A DNA stretch of 64,000 bases from Macrostomum hystrix (taxonomy: Eukaryota > Platyhelminthes > Macrostomidae): assembly GCA_950097015.1 (NCBI GenBank), contig CATNEN010000026.1, positions 972,001-1,036,000 on the forward strand. The letters are read 5' to 3'. The first letter of the stretch is position 1; every line of letters begins with the position of its first letter. Below the pieces are notes generated by a model. The model had not been told where the DNA came from. It ran no database searches and was given only the letters and a program-made list of their open reading frames with translations. A program made the translations under genes and the position numbers. Positions 22,440 to 31,893 of this stretch are shown here, one piece after another.

Positions 22440-23184
22440 TATACTTTGTGCACAATACTCGGCTTCATGGGGCGGCTTCGTGCCCTGTCATCCTGCCAAT
22501 CGCCTGTCTTGTTCAACTGGTTTAAAAGCTTTTCAAAATCAAACATCAATTTAGCGTTTTTTAATCTTGAAATCTGTCTGAATATATATCTTACTCTGAA
22601 TTTGCGCCTGTTTAGTTCTAGCCGTATGATTTTTTAAATTTGCGTTACAACTAGCATTCATAGAGCTTTAGCAATGCTGGATCTGAACCAAATCTCTAGT
22701 TGGCCACCCACAATTGTTTTGCTGAGACCCGGGTCGCAAGCTGATTGGCCCTACTATGTCTTCTCTATGTCCTCTCATTCAGCCAATCAGCCCTACGCAG
22801 CTTTGCCCCCCTCCACTCACGGGCGAGCGGTTATTAACCAGCCAATTCAACCCCCTTCATGCGCGCCGATTGGCTGGCTAGCAAACAAAGCGTTATAAGC
22901 GTTTCTACTCATTGAAATTTTGTTTTGATGTGCTAGCAAATAGTCAGAATGTAAAGGAAACTGGAAAGCAAGGAAATGCATGTATTCTTGACGATGTATG
23001 CAGTCTTTGCATCTGCTTCTGAGCGAACTTGAGTAAAGATAACATTTCATTGTTTGTTGATAAAGCAATTCGGCAATAAAAATGCAATTAAGTTCAAAAA
23101 CTAGTGCGGATTGAAATAATGTTTCAAAGCAGCATACAAAAAAGGAGATACGGAAGGAAATTCTTCAAATAAGTGTTTCAATGT
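22440..23184. other. Intergenic region with CCAAT-box cluster
   Basis: Between the receptor 3' end and the 3' end of the polyglutamine gene. Four CCAAT/ATTGG boxes with NF-Y-like flanks occur within 140 bases (GATTGGCC 22733, GCCAATCAG 22782, GCCAATTC 22840, GATTGGCTG 22866). No ORF or exon is supported. Confidence 0.45.
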
Positions 23185-23923
23185 TTAAGCGGCAAATTTT
23201 TTCGCTCTAACTCCTCGATTCTCCTGTTGTTGAAGCAATCGCCGCAGCGACTGAAGCCTGGCGAACGGGTCAGAGCCAGAGCACAGTCGCCAGCCGCCGT
23301 TATCATCCGACTCAACTGGCACCACGAAGTACTTGCTTAAACCCTTCTCCACAGCGAACTCACGTGACAAATCACCCGGCTGGAGTTGACAGCCGATCTT
23401 CTGCAGGCGGAGCACCTTGTCCACGCTCAGCCCTTCGAACGCCACAGTCGAGTCTACATCCAAGAAGGCCAAACCGTCGTCGCTGCAGTCTTTCTCCAGA
23501 AGCAGAAGGTCCTCACCGCAAACGCGGAAGAAGTGCACTGAGAGGCGAAGACGGCGCACGGACTTGGAGCAGATCAGCTCAGCTTGTCGCAACGAGTACC
23601 GACGGCGCACCGCGTCGAACCACAGGAAGCGAATGGCGTTGGAATCGTCCTGGCTGCTACCGTCGGCTCGCAGCTGACGCTTCTGACTCTGCTGCTGCTG
23701 CTGCTGTTGCTGCTCCAATTGTATTTGGCTTGTCGAGGTTGACTCCTTAGCCATCGGCATCGAGCCTGAGGTGCGCCTATCGAAAATAAGAAAAGTAGTT
23801 GGGGAGTAGAAAAAAGATTTTTAGTATATTTTTATTTAAATTATATATTCTGGTAAGAGGTTAACACCTGGAGAGAGTCTGCTGCTTTTGCTGCTGCTGC
23901 TGCTGCTGCTGCTGCTTCTGCTG

Positions 23924-23968
<45 letters not shown>

Positions 23969-24454
23969 CTTCTTCTGCTGTCGTTGATGCTTCTTCTGTT
24001 TAATCGAGGTTTCTACTGCCGCTTTCGGCGTTGGTGGCAACGGTTTGATCGCCACCAACGTTTTAGACGTCTCGCCTCGGTGGCAGACGACTTTGGACGC
24101 GTCAACCGTGTGATTGGAGTTGTGGTGATGACATTGGCAGGCGCAGCAGGTCTGCAGTGGCGATTTCGAATTTCTAACAAGCTGGTCGCCCAGGTTGCTC
24201 CCGTCCTGAGGCGCCCGTCTCCAGTGCTTGCTGTCCGCATCGACTGCCGCGGTGTCGCTGCTAGACAACAGCGTTGCCAGGCCAGAAAGCTGCTTGATGG
24301 TTTTGCCCAGCCGTTTCTGGAAATCGCGCATGCTCTTCTCTGACTGCCGCTCCCTGGGGCTGCTGACAGTTGTCTTCGTAGAGCTGGTAGTCAGGTTGAA
24401 GCTTGTTGCTGGCATTTCTGTGCGCTCCCTATTGCCAACCGAACCAAGCATCAT
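23185..24454 (-). CDS. Unidentified polyglutamine protein, two exons
   Basis: Two open frames on the minus strand join into one gene: exon 1 24454-23868, exon 2 23776-23185, with a 91-bp intron. The donor is CCAG/GTGTTAAC; the acceptor GATAG follows a strong pyrimidine tract; the frame is preserved, giving about 393 residues. Exon 1 has a Ser/Thr-rich N-terminus, a short helix-like MRDFQKRLGKTIKQLSGLAT segment, a CCACQCHHH Cys/His patch, a Lys-rich stretch and a long Gln run encoded by CAG. Exon 2 has a second Gln run then a compact, hydrophobic-patterned region (FLWFDAVRRRYSLRQAEL, LRLSVHFFRVCGEDLLLLEK, STVAFEGLSVDKVLRLQ) that could be a folded domain. I do not recognise a family. Regulatory or scaffolding roles are common for such proteins but not shown. 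Confidence 0.6.
23885..23970 (-). repeat. CAG/CTG trinucleotide repeat coding for polyglutamine
   Basis: About 25 CAG codons interrupted by a few AAG and GAG in exon 1 of the gene at 23185-24454; a shorter run lies at 23688-23710 in exon 2. Confidence 0.95.
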
Positions 24455-24587
24455 TTGACCGTTCTACTTCTGACGCAGTTGGGTTCAGTTTGTAGCGTAT
24501 TTTGATTAAAAGATTGTGCAAATGAAGTGCTCTCACTTGGCTTTAGAGGTCACTTGGTTTGGCCCATAGACTAAAAGCAGGGGGAAG

Positions 24588-24844
24588 TCCTAATATACTA
24601 AATCTCTGAGCAATATATGCAATCGACTAACTCCCGAACGGCTTAACCGAGTTTCACAATTCCTTCACCAAGGGATGTCAAATAGGCCCGAATCGGTACG
24701 CGTATTTGTTTCATCTTAACTTCATTGCTAAGGGGAATTAAATATTCGAAATACGGTTTTAGATAGGCTTTTTTAATGCATTTCTAATGCATTTAATTGA
24801 TTGAGCTGATAGGGACCACCCAGAGGGTGGCGAAAGCCAATTAG
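24588..24844 (+). mobile_element. Diverged non-autonomous Helitron (H1)
   Basis: Starts TCCTAATATACTAAA and ends with hairpin CCACCCAGAGGGTGG followed by TTAG, matching the Helitron family at 31-40 kb over its whole length (CAATCGACTAACTCCCGAACG, GGCCCGAATCGGTACGCGTA). Clearly older than those copies. Confidence 0.75.
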
Positions 24845-25013
24845 TCAAATTGCTTAAGTTAGTAGATGCCCGTTTCCCGTTTGCCCGCCAACGCAGTCTA
24901 TGTCTTAAAGCATTTCATTTATTTGACCCGGGAAATAACTGATTTATTTCCCGCTCACCCGGGGCGATAAACTGAACTTTTTATCATAGACAACTCACAA
25001 ACACAAGCATAAC

Positions 25014-25120
25014 CAAGGACAACTTGATAACTTATAATAAGTTGTCCTTGTATTGAATTACAACCAAGGAGTATTGAGGTCGCCTAGTCGCCTACTCTAT
25101 ACTAGGCGACCTCAATACTC
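25014..25120. repeat. Two adjacent perfect inverted repeats (hairpins)
   Basis: CAAGGACAACTT (25014-25025) pairs with AAGTTGTCCTTG (25039-25050). Eighteen bases on, a 20-base arm at 25069-25088 (GAGTATTGAGGTCGCCTAGT) pairs exactly with 25101-25120 across a 12-base loop. They may be remains of a foldback element. Confidence 0.85.
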
Positions 25121-25588
25121 TTTGTTTACAACGCTCAAGCGTGCAGATAACGCCTATGTCTATGGTAAAATCCTATAGTCAATCTATTCAAACAGCGTGC
25201 TGATAATAAAAAACTACTATGGCAAAACCTTAACATGGTTTATCAGTTTGACTATTTTAAGTGACTATTTAACGAGACAACAGAACAGCAAAGAACTGAA
25301 TGAGAGGCCTGCGTCACTTTCGCAGTATTGTCCATTTTAAAGTAGATTAAAATGGCAAATGGCGTCATTTTGGCAAATTAAAGGTGCACCCACTCACGTT
25401 TCCATGAAAGTTGAGTGTCAAGGTGACCTGTCGTGGCTCGGCTTGGTTTCCGCTGTTAGCCACAGCGCGCTCTGCTGGCATAGACGTCTCCATTCGTTTT
25501 TATCGCCCATGGATGAGTTAGCTCCATGCAGCGATGAATGCAGTGCGCTGCACATAGCCCGTATCTCGGATGTGCGTCGACTTCCGAA

Positions 25589-26437
25589 TTACAGGTACCG
25601 CTCGACTGTTTTCACCTGCTCCTGACTAGTCATTTTACAGATATCGGCATTCGAGTAACCAGCATAACCAGCAGAAAACTCATTGATGACAGTCGGACGG
25701 ACACAATGGGCCGTGTAGCGCTTGCTCAAACTGGCAGCCTCCGATATCTTGGTCATCATGGTCAGCTAGGGTGTTCACACCAAGCTCTTGCGAAGCGCAA
25801 TACCAGTTCAAGTTCTTCCACCTGGTCGTTTTTGGTTTCAAGAAAAACGGTGCAGTGCTCGTTGAAGCCAAACTTCCAGGCAAAGACTCGCGAAGTTTGT
25901 CTAGATACATTCGGAGCGCCGCTACGGGGCAGTTTTCAGCAGTCTCGATCATCAGCGCCTCCTTCACACCCATCACAGGCGTCCCGACCGAGTGCGTGAC
26001 CTACATTCTTGACTTGAAGCCGATTGACACGAAGCCGTCTTCCTTCAGGTCCGTCAGCCATTCGCGACCGCGAGTACCGAAATAGTAAATCCTGTTGTAA
26101 TATACCTCTTGCAGCAGAGTCGTTGGAGACTGCCTGTCAAAGTAGCGCGATAACTTTTGCATGTCTTCCAGTGTCAAAGTAAATTTCCGAGCCATAGCCT
26201 TCAGAGTCGCGTTCGCAGCATAGAAGGCATCGCCCTCAATGATGTTTAGTTGCCTGACCTGCATCAAGTAGCGGTAGATGGCCACACGAATGCAGATTAG
26301 CGACGCTGGTGAATAAAATCCGCCGTCAGGCTTACGAGTCGTGCCGTAGAACACTCGCAGCACACGGTTGACTTACTCCGGCTCAGCCGTCAGCAGATCA
26401 ATTTTTAAGGACGGATTCGATTCCACGAAGGCCAACA
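25589..26437 (-). pseudogene. Crypton-type tyrosine recombinase (DUF3504), C-terminal portion, broken
   Basis: Minus-strand frames show the DUF3504/Crypton recombinase: LRVFYGTTRKPDGGFYSP and LICIRVAIYRYL, then YYFGTRGREWLTDLKEDGF, ENCPVAALRMYLDKLRE, FFLKPK and WYCASQELGVNTLAD. After a frameshift near 25756 the HxxR-type catalytic box (TAHCVRPTVI) is readable, and the frame ends at a TAA at 25589-25591. An in-frame TAA at 26373-26375 also breaks it. The coding sequence continues across the Polinton insertion into 31108-31205. These enzymes cut and join DNA through a catalytic Tyr; this copy cannot make a full protein. Confidence 0.75.
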
Positions 26438-26594
26438 AGTAGTATGGCGAATTATGATTCTGCCGCATTAGCACTGCGGAGATAGGCGGTAGTGTAAAAG
26501 CAAAAGGAGTGGTTGAATTCACTGTATAGAGATAGGAATCGGAGGCGGCCAATGGGATGTTATGACACTGCCGCATTAGCACTGGGGAGATGTT
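26438..26594 (+). repeat. Left terminal inverted repeat of Polinton element 2
   Basis: Pairs with 30951-31107; contains GACACTGCCGCATTAGCACTG-like subterminal motifs shared with element 1. Confidence 0.9.
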
Positions 26595-26737
26595 ATGCAA
26601 TGTAAAATGTAAAATGATAGAAAGGAAACGAAGGCACTGCAGAGATAAGAGAAATGGCTGGCCTATCTCTTTGCATTGAGGATGGATTAACACTGCAGGG
26701 ATAGGAAGAGAGGCCGGCCTATCTCTTGTCGACCTGT

Positions 26738-28047
26738 CTTGTCTAGACGACCTGTCAGCTGGTTGATGGCTATACATCTGGTTCCAATGAAAAACTTCGC
26801 GGGCCAAGTTTTCGAGAGATTTTAGAAATCTAAAGATGCATTCATTTGGATCCGAATCGCAAAACGATTAGTACATTTCCTTTTTAAGCCTAAGTGCAGG
26901 TCCTAGAATGCCATCACGAGGTACCACAAGGTAAGCTGCGGCACAAGGCTCATGTTTGTGCAATTAAAGCAGGAGATTCAGTATTTTCGCGTAAAATAGA
27001 CTCCAGATCGGCATAGACAACGTATGGTGGACTGATCGTGTTTTGAAAGTTCTTGAACTTGATTTCATTCTGTCCTGGAACAGGAAGCGTTTCCTTCACT
27101 GGATATTCTGCATCAATTTTGCATTCAGTCAAGTGCTGTTGAAGTCGATCACTAGAGTAGAAAGAAGCTAAGCATGTTGTGCACCGCTTTCTCATGGCAA
27201 GACCATTTCGACTGTTCATCAGTCTGTCGAAATTGCTAATGGCGCACCAATGTTTCTCTCCGTAGCTGTCTTTGACGAGTAAAAGCAATAGATGGATTCG
27301 GTTTCCTGCGTCATGCTTGAGACGACGGATAAGGCTTACGCTGCCTTGCTGCCATGAAAATGCTGAGATACAAATTTGCGGATTTATCGCTTCAACACGA
27401 TCAATATCGGCAACAGCCATAACCACTAAAGTCAAGCACATGGATCCAATCATTGTAAGAAGAAATCCTACCAGGTGACTTTTTAACCTTTGGATCGATG
27501 TGGTGCAGAGCAGCAAGACAAGCATACTTGAAGCAGTCGTTGCCTGTGCTTGGTGGATTTATAACTGCGTTTTTGTTTTTCAGACTTGCAGCAAGATTGA
27601 ATCTTACGGCTCTGCCGCGGTGAAATCGAATTGGATTGTACTTAGCTAAACTAATGTCAATAAAATTAATTCGACGAATTGTCCAGCCACTGCCATGAGT
27701 ATTGAGCATGCTGCAGATTTTCTCAAATTCTTGCTCCTGTCCACTGAGCCAATCATTTAGGTGTTTCACGACATCGCTCTGATCAATGGCTTGCATCTTA
27801 AAGCTTATCCATTTATCTTCTTCAGCTAGCCCCTCTCCATCTCTTATTCTCTCCATATGGACATTCACCTTCAGCTGAATCTTGTAATGATGCCTTGAAA
27901 TTCTAATTTTTAGCGCGTCAATTATTAGATGCCGAGCTTGGGCAAAGAATTCAGATGGTAGAGTGTCGGAATGGCTTGGTCTTAGTCCTAGGAGTTCTAG
28001 TGTCTGGTCATAGGCTTCTGCAACTCTGCTGAGACTGACTGCCTGGC
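26738..28047 (-). pseudogene. Truncated pPolB (protein-primed DNA polymerase B) N-terminal region, element 2
   Basis: Minus-strand sequence closely matches the N-terminal half of the polymerase of element 1 (56.0-58.4 kb): shared SGWT, LARYNPIRF-like, NPPSTGNDCF, ADLESIL and SMLNT motifs. The exon begins at a conserved acceptor (TTTTAG ending 28048) in the same place as in element 1. A frameshift falls near 27410-27430 and the gene stops where the element deletion starts, so exonuclease motifs II-III and the whole polymerase domain are gone. Confidence 0.85.
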
Positions 28048-28509
28048 CTAAAATGTGTGTTTTTTTAAAGAATTTATTAGCTCATGTGTATTGGTTAATA
28101 CGAGTCGAATACAATATACTCGTAACTTAGCCTTTATCTGATAAACATTCGCAACTTTAAAAAACCTTCCATAAACAGCCATTTGGATCAATAAGAATAT
28201 AGTTAGATGATTTGAGCATCACTCTCTTTTTAGTGGTTACAGAAATTCGTTCCTTAGGCATGTGACCCACATTCTCCTTGCTATATTACAGTCAACATTT
28301 GTGTTTTTGCTTGCTGTTTTATGCCTCGACTGTCCAAAATCGACTGCTGTTTGAGAAGTCCAGATCTCAATGTCTGCTGCTCTGGGGTTTATTTGAGCAA
28401 TGCTACATGCTACAGGCTTCAAGTTTAAACGAAAGGGCTAGCAGAAAACTTAAACCAAAATATTTCCAAGGCAAGTGCTTAATCAATTTCGAGCTTTAAT
28501 TTCTCACCT

Positions 28510-29545
28510 AACTGCTCCACACTGTCTCCTTGCATGGGCTTATCTGGGCCAAAATCGGATTCACTAGCAACGCTACTGTGCTCAGTGCTGTCGCTAGTTC
28601 CGCTGCCGCCGCCGCCGCTGTCATCGCACCTATTGGTACTACCATCGCTTTCAATGCTGTCGGATGCATTAGTGATGACATTTTGCCCGCTGCTACCTCT
28701 GCTGATTGCACCTGATTGCTGACCTGAGGAAAAGGACGCATTTAGTTAACTATAACTTAGCGATTTAAATTTACCAAATGATGGCTTTTTTCTCCAGAAA
28801 AGAGAGATAATGATAATCTCATTGCTCACGTCTCTACAGAACTTTATGTTCTGAAATCCTAGTTGTATAAACTGAGCCAAGCAATCGAATATGATTTTTA
28901 TGGTCCTATAGACATGTCATCAATCAGTAGCAGCTTTACAATAGTTCTATGCACTTAACATCAAGAATTAGGAAACTTTAGTCAACTCACTGTCATCCTT
29001 GGCACTGCTGTCCGTTCCAGAATAGTGTTCTCCGTTTTGAGCACTGTTTCTGTCGCTTTTGTTTCTGATGATGTAGCTTTTGAAGCGATGGCTGCCTTCA
29101 ATAGACTCGTTAAAATCTTGATTTGATGATTCAAATAAACTTACATCTGTCTCAGACAGGTTGCTATGTGTCTCAGACAGGTTGCTATGTGTCTCAGACA
29201 GGTTGCTATGTGTCTCAGACAGGTTGCTATGTGTCTCAGACAGGTTGCTATGTGTCTCAGACAGGTTGCTATGTGTCTCAGACAGGTTGCTATGTGTCTC
29301 AGACAGGTTGCTATGTGTCTCAGACAGGTTGCTATGTGTCTCAGACAGGTTGCTATGTGTCTCAGACAGGTTGCTATGTGTCTCAGACAGGTTGCTATGT
29401 GTCTCAGACAGGTTGCTATGTGTCTCAGACAGGTTGCTATGTGTCTCAGACAGGTTGCTATGTGTCTCAGACAGGTTGCTATGTGTCTCAGACAGGTTTT
29501 CATCTGAGTCGGAAGATACTGTATTAATTTCAGTATACTGCAATA
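28510..29545 (-). pseudogene. Acidic Ser-rich upstream exons of the element 2 polymerase gene
   Basis: Two exon-like blocks on the minus strand: about 29545-28985, encoding a Ser/Glu/Asp-rich stretch with 16-17 repeats of LSETHSN, and about 28735-28513, Ser/Gly-rich, ending at donor TTAG/GTGAGA. They sit where element 1 has its acidic exon (58561-58804). The exact joins are uncertain. Confidence 0.5.
29150..29500 (-). repeat. 21-bp coding minisatellite
   Basis: About 17 near-identical copies of TCAGACAGGTTGCTATGTGTC, which on the minus strand read as LSETHSN. The unit is a multiple of three, so the exon stays open through the expansion. Element 1 has only scattered LSES motifs at this place. 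Confidence 0.95.
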
Positions 29546-29985
29546 AATTGGTAATCTAATCATTGAATATTGATGATTGCATCATGAAAACTGTTACAGA
29601 GAACTAGAAATAGATGGTACAGCTTTATCATTAGTTAAATGTAGTTAAGTACTCCATGCCTAAAAACGACGAAATTTCTTCATTTTTTTATTTATTGCTT
29701 ACATTCACATCACCTACAGACGCAGCAAATTCCAAAGCTTTTTCAACTCCGCTTGACGACTACTTCTTATCGCTGGAAAACAGTTTTCACAGAATAAAAA
29801 ATCTTCTACTCAAAACCTATAAAAATTATCAGCTGTTGCGTCCAATCTCCACTAATTTTAAGCACGGAAAATTTTCAATTTGATGAAAATTCGGAATTAC
29901 AGTGGCAAAAACATAATTTCATTGTTAAAAAATGTTATTTTGTAACCTGATCCGGTGACAGGTGGAAGAACGAGCTGCACTTGAT

Positions 29986-30792
29986 TCATTTTCGCTGGAA
30001 TCTCGTTCGCGGTTGGATCTCGTTCGCGGTTGGATTTCCACCAGCTGTTGGCATCACTCCATTTGAAGCTTCGACTGCATTAAACTCCCCCAGGGCCTCC
30101 ATTAGGAAATCAACATCTTGCTGAGGCAGCTGAACATCAGGGAGGCAGCTGGACGTCGGCAGAAGGCAGCTGAACATCAGGGGGTGGCAGCTGGACGTCG
30201 GCAGAAGGCAGCTGAACATCAGGGGGTGGCAGCTGGACGTCGGCAGAAGGCAGCTGAACATCACGGGGTGGCAGCTGGACTTCGGCAGAAGGCAGCTGAA
30301 TGTTGGCGGTTTGCCGCTGATGATCAATATCCTCATCGTCGCTCCACTCTTCCTCGTTAAAACTAACGCATGGACTGCACATCCAAAGTTGTTTGCCTCT
30401 AATTTGCGGCGGTTGACGATCGGCATGCGGCTCAGCGAAGTCATCGTCACTGTTGGCCTCGGCGATGACCGCATTGATAAGCTGGCTGAGGGCTTGCTTT
30501 CTGCCTGCCTCCTCGCTCGCCTGATCTTGGGCTTTTTGCAGCACACTGCGTCGCAAGTTGCGGACTCCATCGTCACCAGCAGGCAGCAGCTGATGTCCTC
30601 GATGCCGAAGAGCAGAAATTTTTTCCCGGGCTTAATCAACCCGCATTGCCAGCAAACAGACCATGTACTTTTGTTACAGCTCAAGTGGCGGTCCGACTTA
30701 AGACTACCAAGGACACTTTTGTGACAAGTTAAGCAAACTTCACAAGTTGCTAGAAATTCAACATTTTCCTTGGTTCTTGCTTTTGCTTTCAT
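29986..30792 (-). pseudogene. Cys/Trp zinc-finger-like Polinton protein, element 2 copy, frameshifted
   Basis: N-terminus CEVCLTCHKSVLGSLKSDRH and CWQC matches the homologue in element 1 (59302-60174). The family frame switches near 30610-30620, after which a second frame (ending near 30137) shows ASEEAGRKQALSQLINAV and PQIRGKQ, also matching element 1, then a 42-bp (14-residue) repeat. No function is known; the Cys pattern suggests zinc binding. Confidence 0.7.
30118..30300 (-). repeat. 42-bp coding tandem repeat
   Basis: Four units of a 42-base repeat (GGCAGCTGGACGTCGGCAGA-) encoding QLPSADVQLPPPDV on the minus strand, inside the Cys-rich protein gene of element 2. Confidence 0.9.
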
Positions 30793-30858
30793 TTTTAGAT
30801 TTAATTGACGCTCGTATGTGCTTAAATCGGAATTTATTCCTGTTCAGGTAAAATCCTG

Positions 30859-30866
30859 TTTATATA
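30859..30866 (-). promoter_or_regulatory. TATA box upstream of the element 2 Cys-rich gene
   Basis: Minus-strand TATATAAA, 67-74 bases before the ATG at 30792. Element 1 has TATATAAG in front of its left-arm genes. Confidence 0.5.
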
Positions 30867-30950
30867 CTCATGCATCTTCCTTACACTCAATCCAGCAAAA
30901 AAACTGTTTATCCTCCTTTACAATATCTAGCTCCACACCCCCAAACAGTG

Positions 30951-31107
30951 TTCAGCGCCTATCTCGCCAGTGCGGCAGTGTCATAACATCCCATTGGCCG
31001 CCTCCGATTCCTATCTCTATACAGTGAATTCACCCACTCCTATGCTTTTACACTACCGCCTATCTCGCCAGTGCTAATGCGGCAGTGTCATAATTCGCCA
31101 TACTACT
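30951..31107 (-). repeat. Right terminal inverted repeat of Polinton element 2
   Basis: Inverted copy of 26438-26594; ends CATACTACT and abuts the CCAACA duplication. Confidence 0.9.
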
Positions 31108-31205
31108 CCAACAGCCTTTTGACGTACTGATCCGTCTGTCGTCTGGTATTGTTACATTCAGCTAGATTCGAGGTAGGCTTTCCCGCTGGGTATTTTTGAG
31201 TAGTC
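31108..31205 (-). pseudogene. Crypton recombinase fragment upstream of the Polinton insertion
   Basis: The minus-strand frame continuing from 26437 across the Polinton reads QTDQYVKRLLAFVE and further upstream KPTSNLAEC, showing that the Polinton interrupted a once continuous coding region. The last 69 bases (31137-31205) recur exactly at 43234-43302. Confidence 0.7.
31137..31205. repeat. 69-bp direct repeat, left copy
   Basis: Identical to 43234-43302, starting TGTCGTCTGGTATTG and ending GAGTAGTC. The two copies bracket the Helitron array. Confidence 0.95.
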
Positions 31206-31213
31206 TTCTTCTA

Positions 31214-31554
31214 TCTAATATACTAAAAATGAAAATCTTGCTTGCTTGCTTGTTTGCAATCGACTAGCTCCCGAACGGCTCAACCGATTTTCGCAATTCC
31301 TTCGCCAAAAGATCACAAATGGGCCGGAATCGGTACACGTAATTTTATTAAGCTTAATTCCATTTGCAAGGGGATTAAATATTCGAAAAACAGTTTTAAA
31401 TAGGCTTTTCTAATGCATTCTTGTTTTCAGCTTGTGCACAGTTAGGCCTCCAGTGCCAAATTTAATGATTGCATCAGAGCCAGTTTTGATAACGCACGCG
31501 CGTACTGATAAGAACTCACAGGGAGGCTACCCAGAGGGTAGCGAAGGCAGCTAG
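31214..31554 (+). mobile_element. Non-autonomous Helitron H2
   Basis: Starts TCTAATATACTAAAAATG after an A; ends hairpin GGCTACCCAGAGGGTAGC then GAAGGCAGCTAG before T. The 5' TC, 3' hairpin plus CTAG, A/T insertion context and lack of inverted repeats are diagnostic of Helitrons. Confidence 0.85.
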
Positions 31555-31893
31555 TCTTATATACTAAAAATGAAAATCTTGCTTGCTTGCTTGCTTGTAT
31601 GTTTGCAATCGACTAGCTCCCGAACGGCTCAACCGATTTTCGCAATTCCTTCGCCAAAAGATCACAAATGGGCCGGAATCGGTACACGTATTTTTATTAA
31701 GCTTAATTTCATTGCCAAGGGGATTAAATATTCGAAAAACTGTTTTAAATAGGCTTTTCTAATGCATTCTTGTTTTCAGCTTGTGCACAGTGAGGCTCCA
31801 GTGCCAACTTTAATGATTGCATCAGAGCCAGTTTTGATAACGAACTGATAAGAACTCAAGGGAGGCTACCCAGAGGGTAGCGAAGGCAGCTAG
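31555..31893 (+). mobile_element. Non-autonomous Helitron H3
   Basis: Head-to-tail with H2: the T after CTAG is the first base of TCTTATATACTAAAAATG. Same 3' hairpin and CTAG end at 31890-31893. Confidence 0.85.

Larger units (their letters stand above)
26438..31107. mobile_element. Internally deleted Polinton (Maverick), element 2
   Basis: Begins AGTAGTATGGCGAATTATGA and ends with the inverted form ...CATAATTCGCCATACTACT; a perfect 6-bp target duplication CCAACA lies at 26432-26437 and 31108-31113. Inverted terminal repeats of about 155 bp. The subterminal sequence also matches the large Polinton at 45-62 kb. Only right-arm genes survive (acidic/polymerase exons and the Cys-rich protein, all minus); capsid, ATPase, protease, integrase and the polymerase C-terminus are missing, the deletion point lying near 26735. 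Confidence 0.92.

Noticed and set aside
25359-26085. Plus-strand ORFs across the Crypton region
   Set aside because: Shadows of the minus-strand recombinase, which alone shows family motifs.
29123-29563. Plus-strand and alternative minus-strand repeat ORFs over the 21-bp array
   Set aside because: The 21-bp unit keeps several frames open; only the LSETHSN minus frame continues into the acidic exon and matches the setting in element 1.
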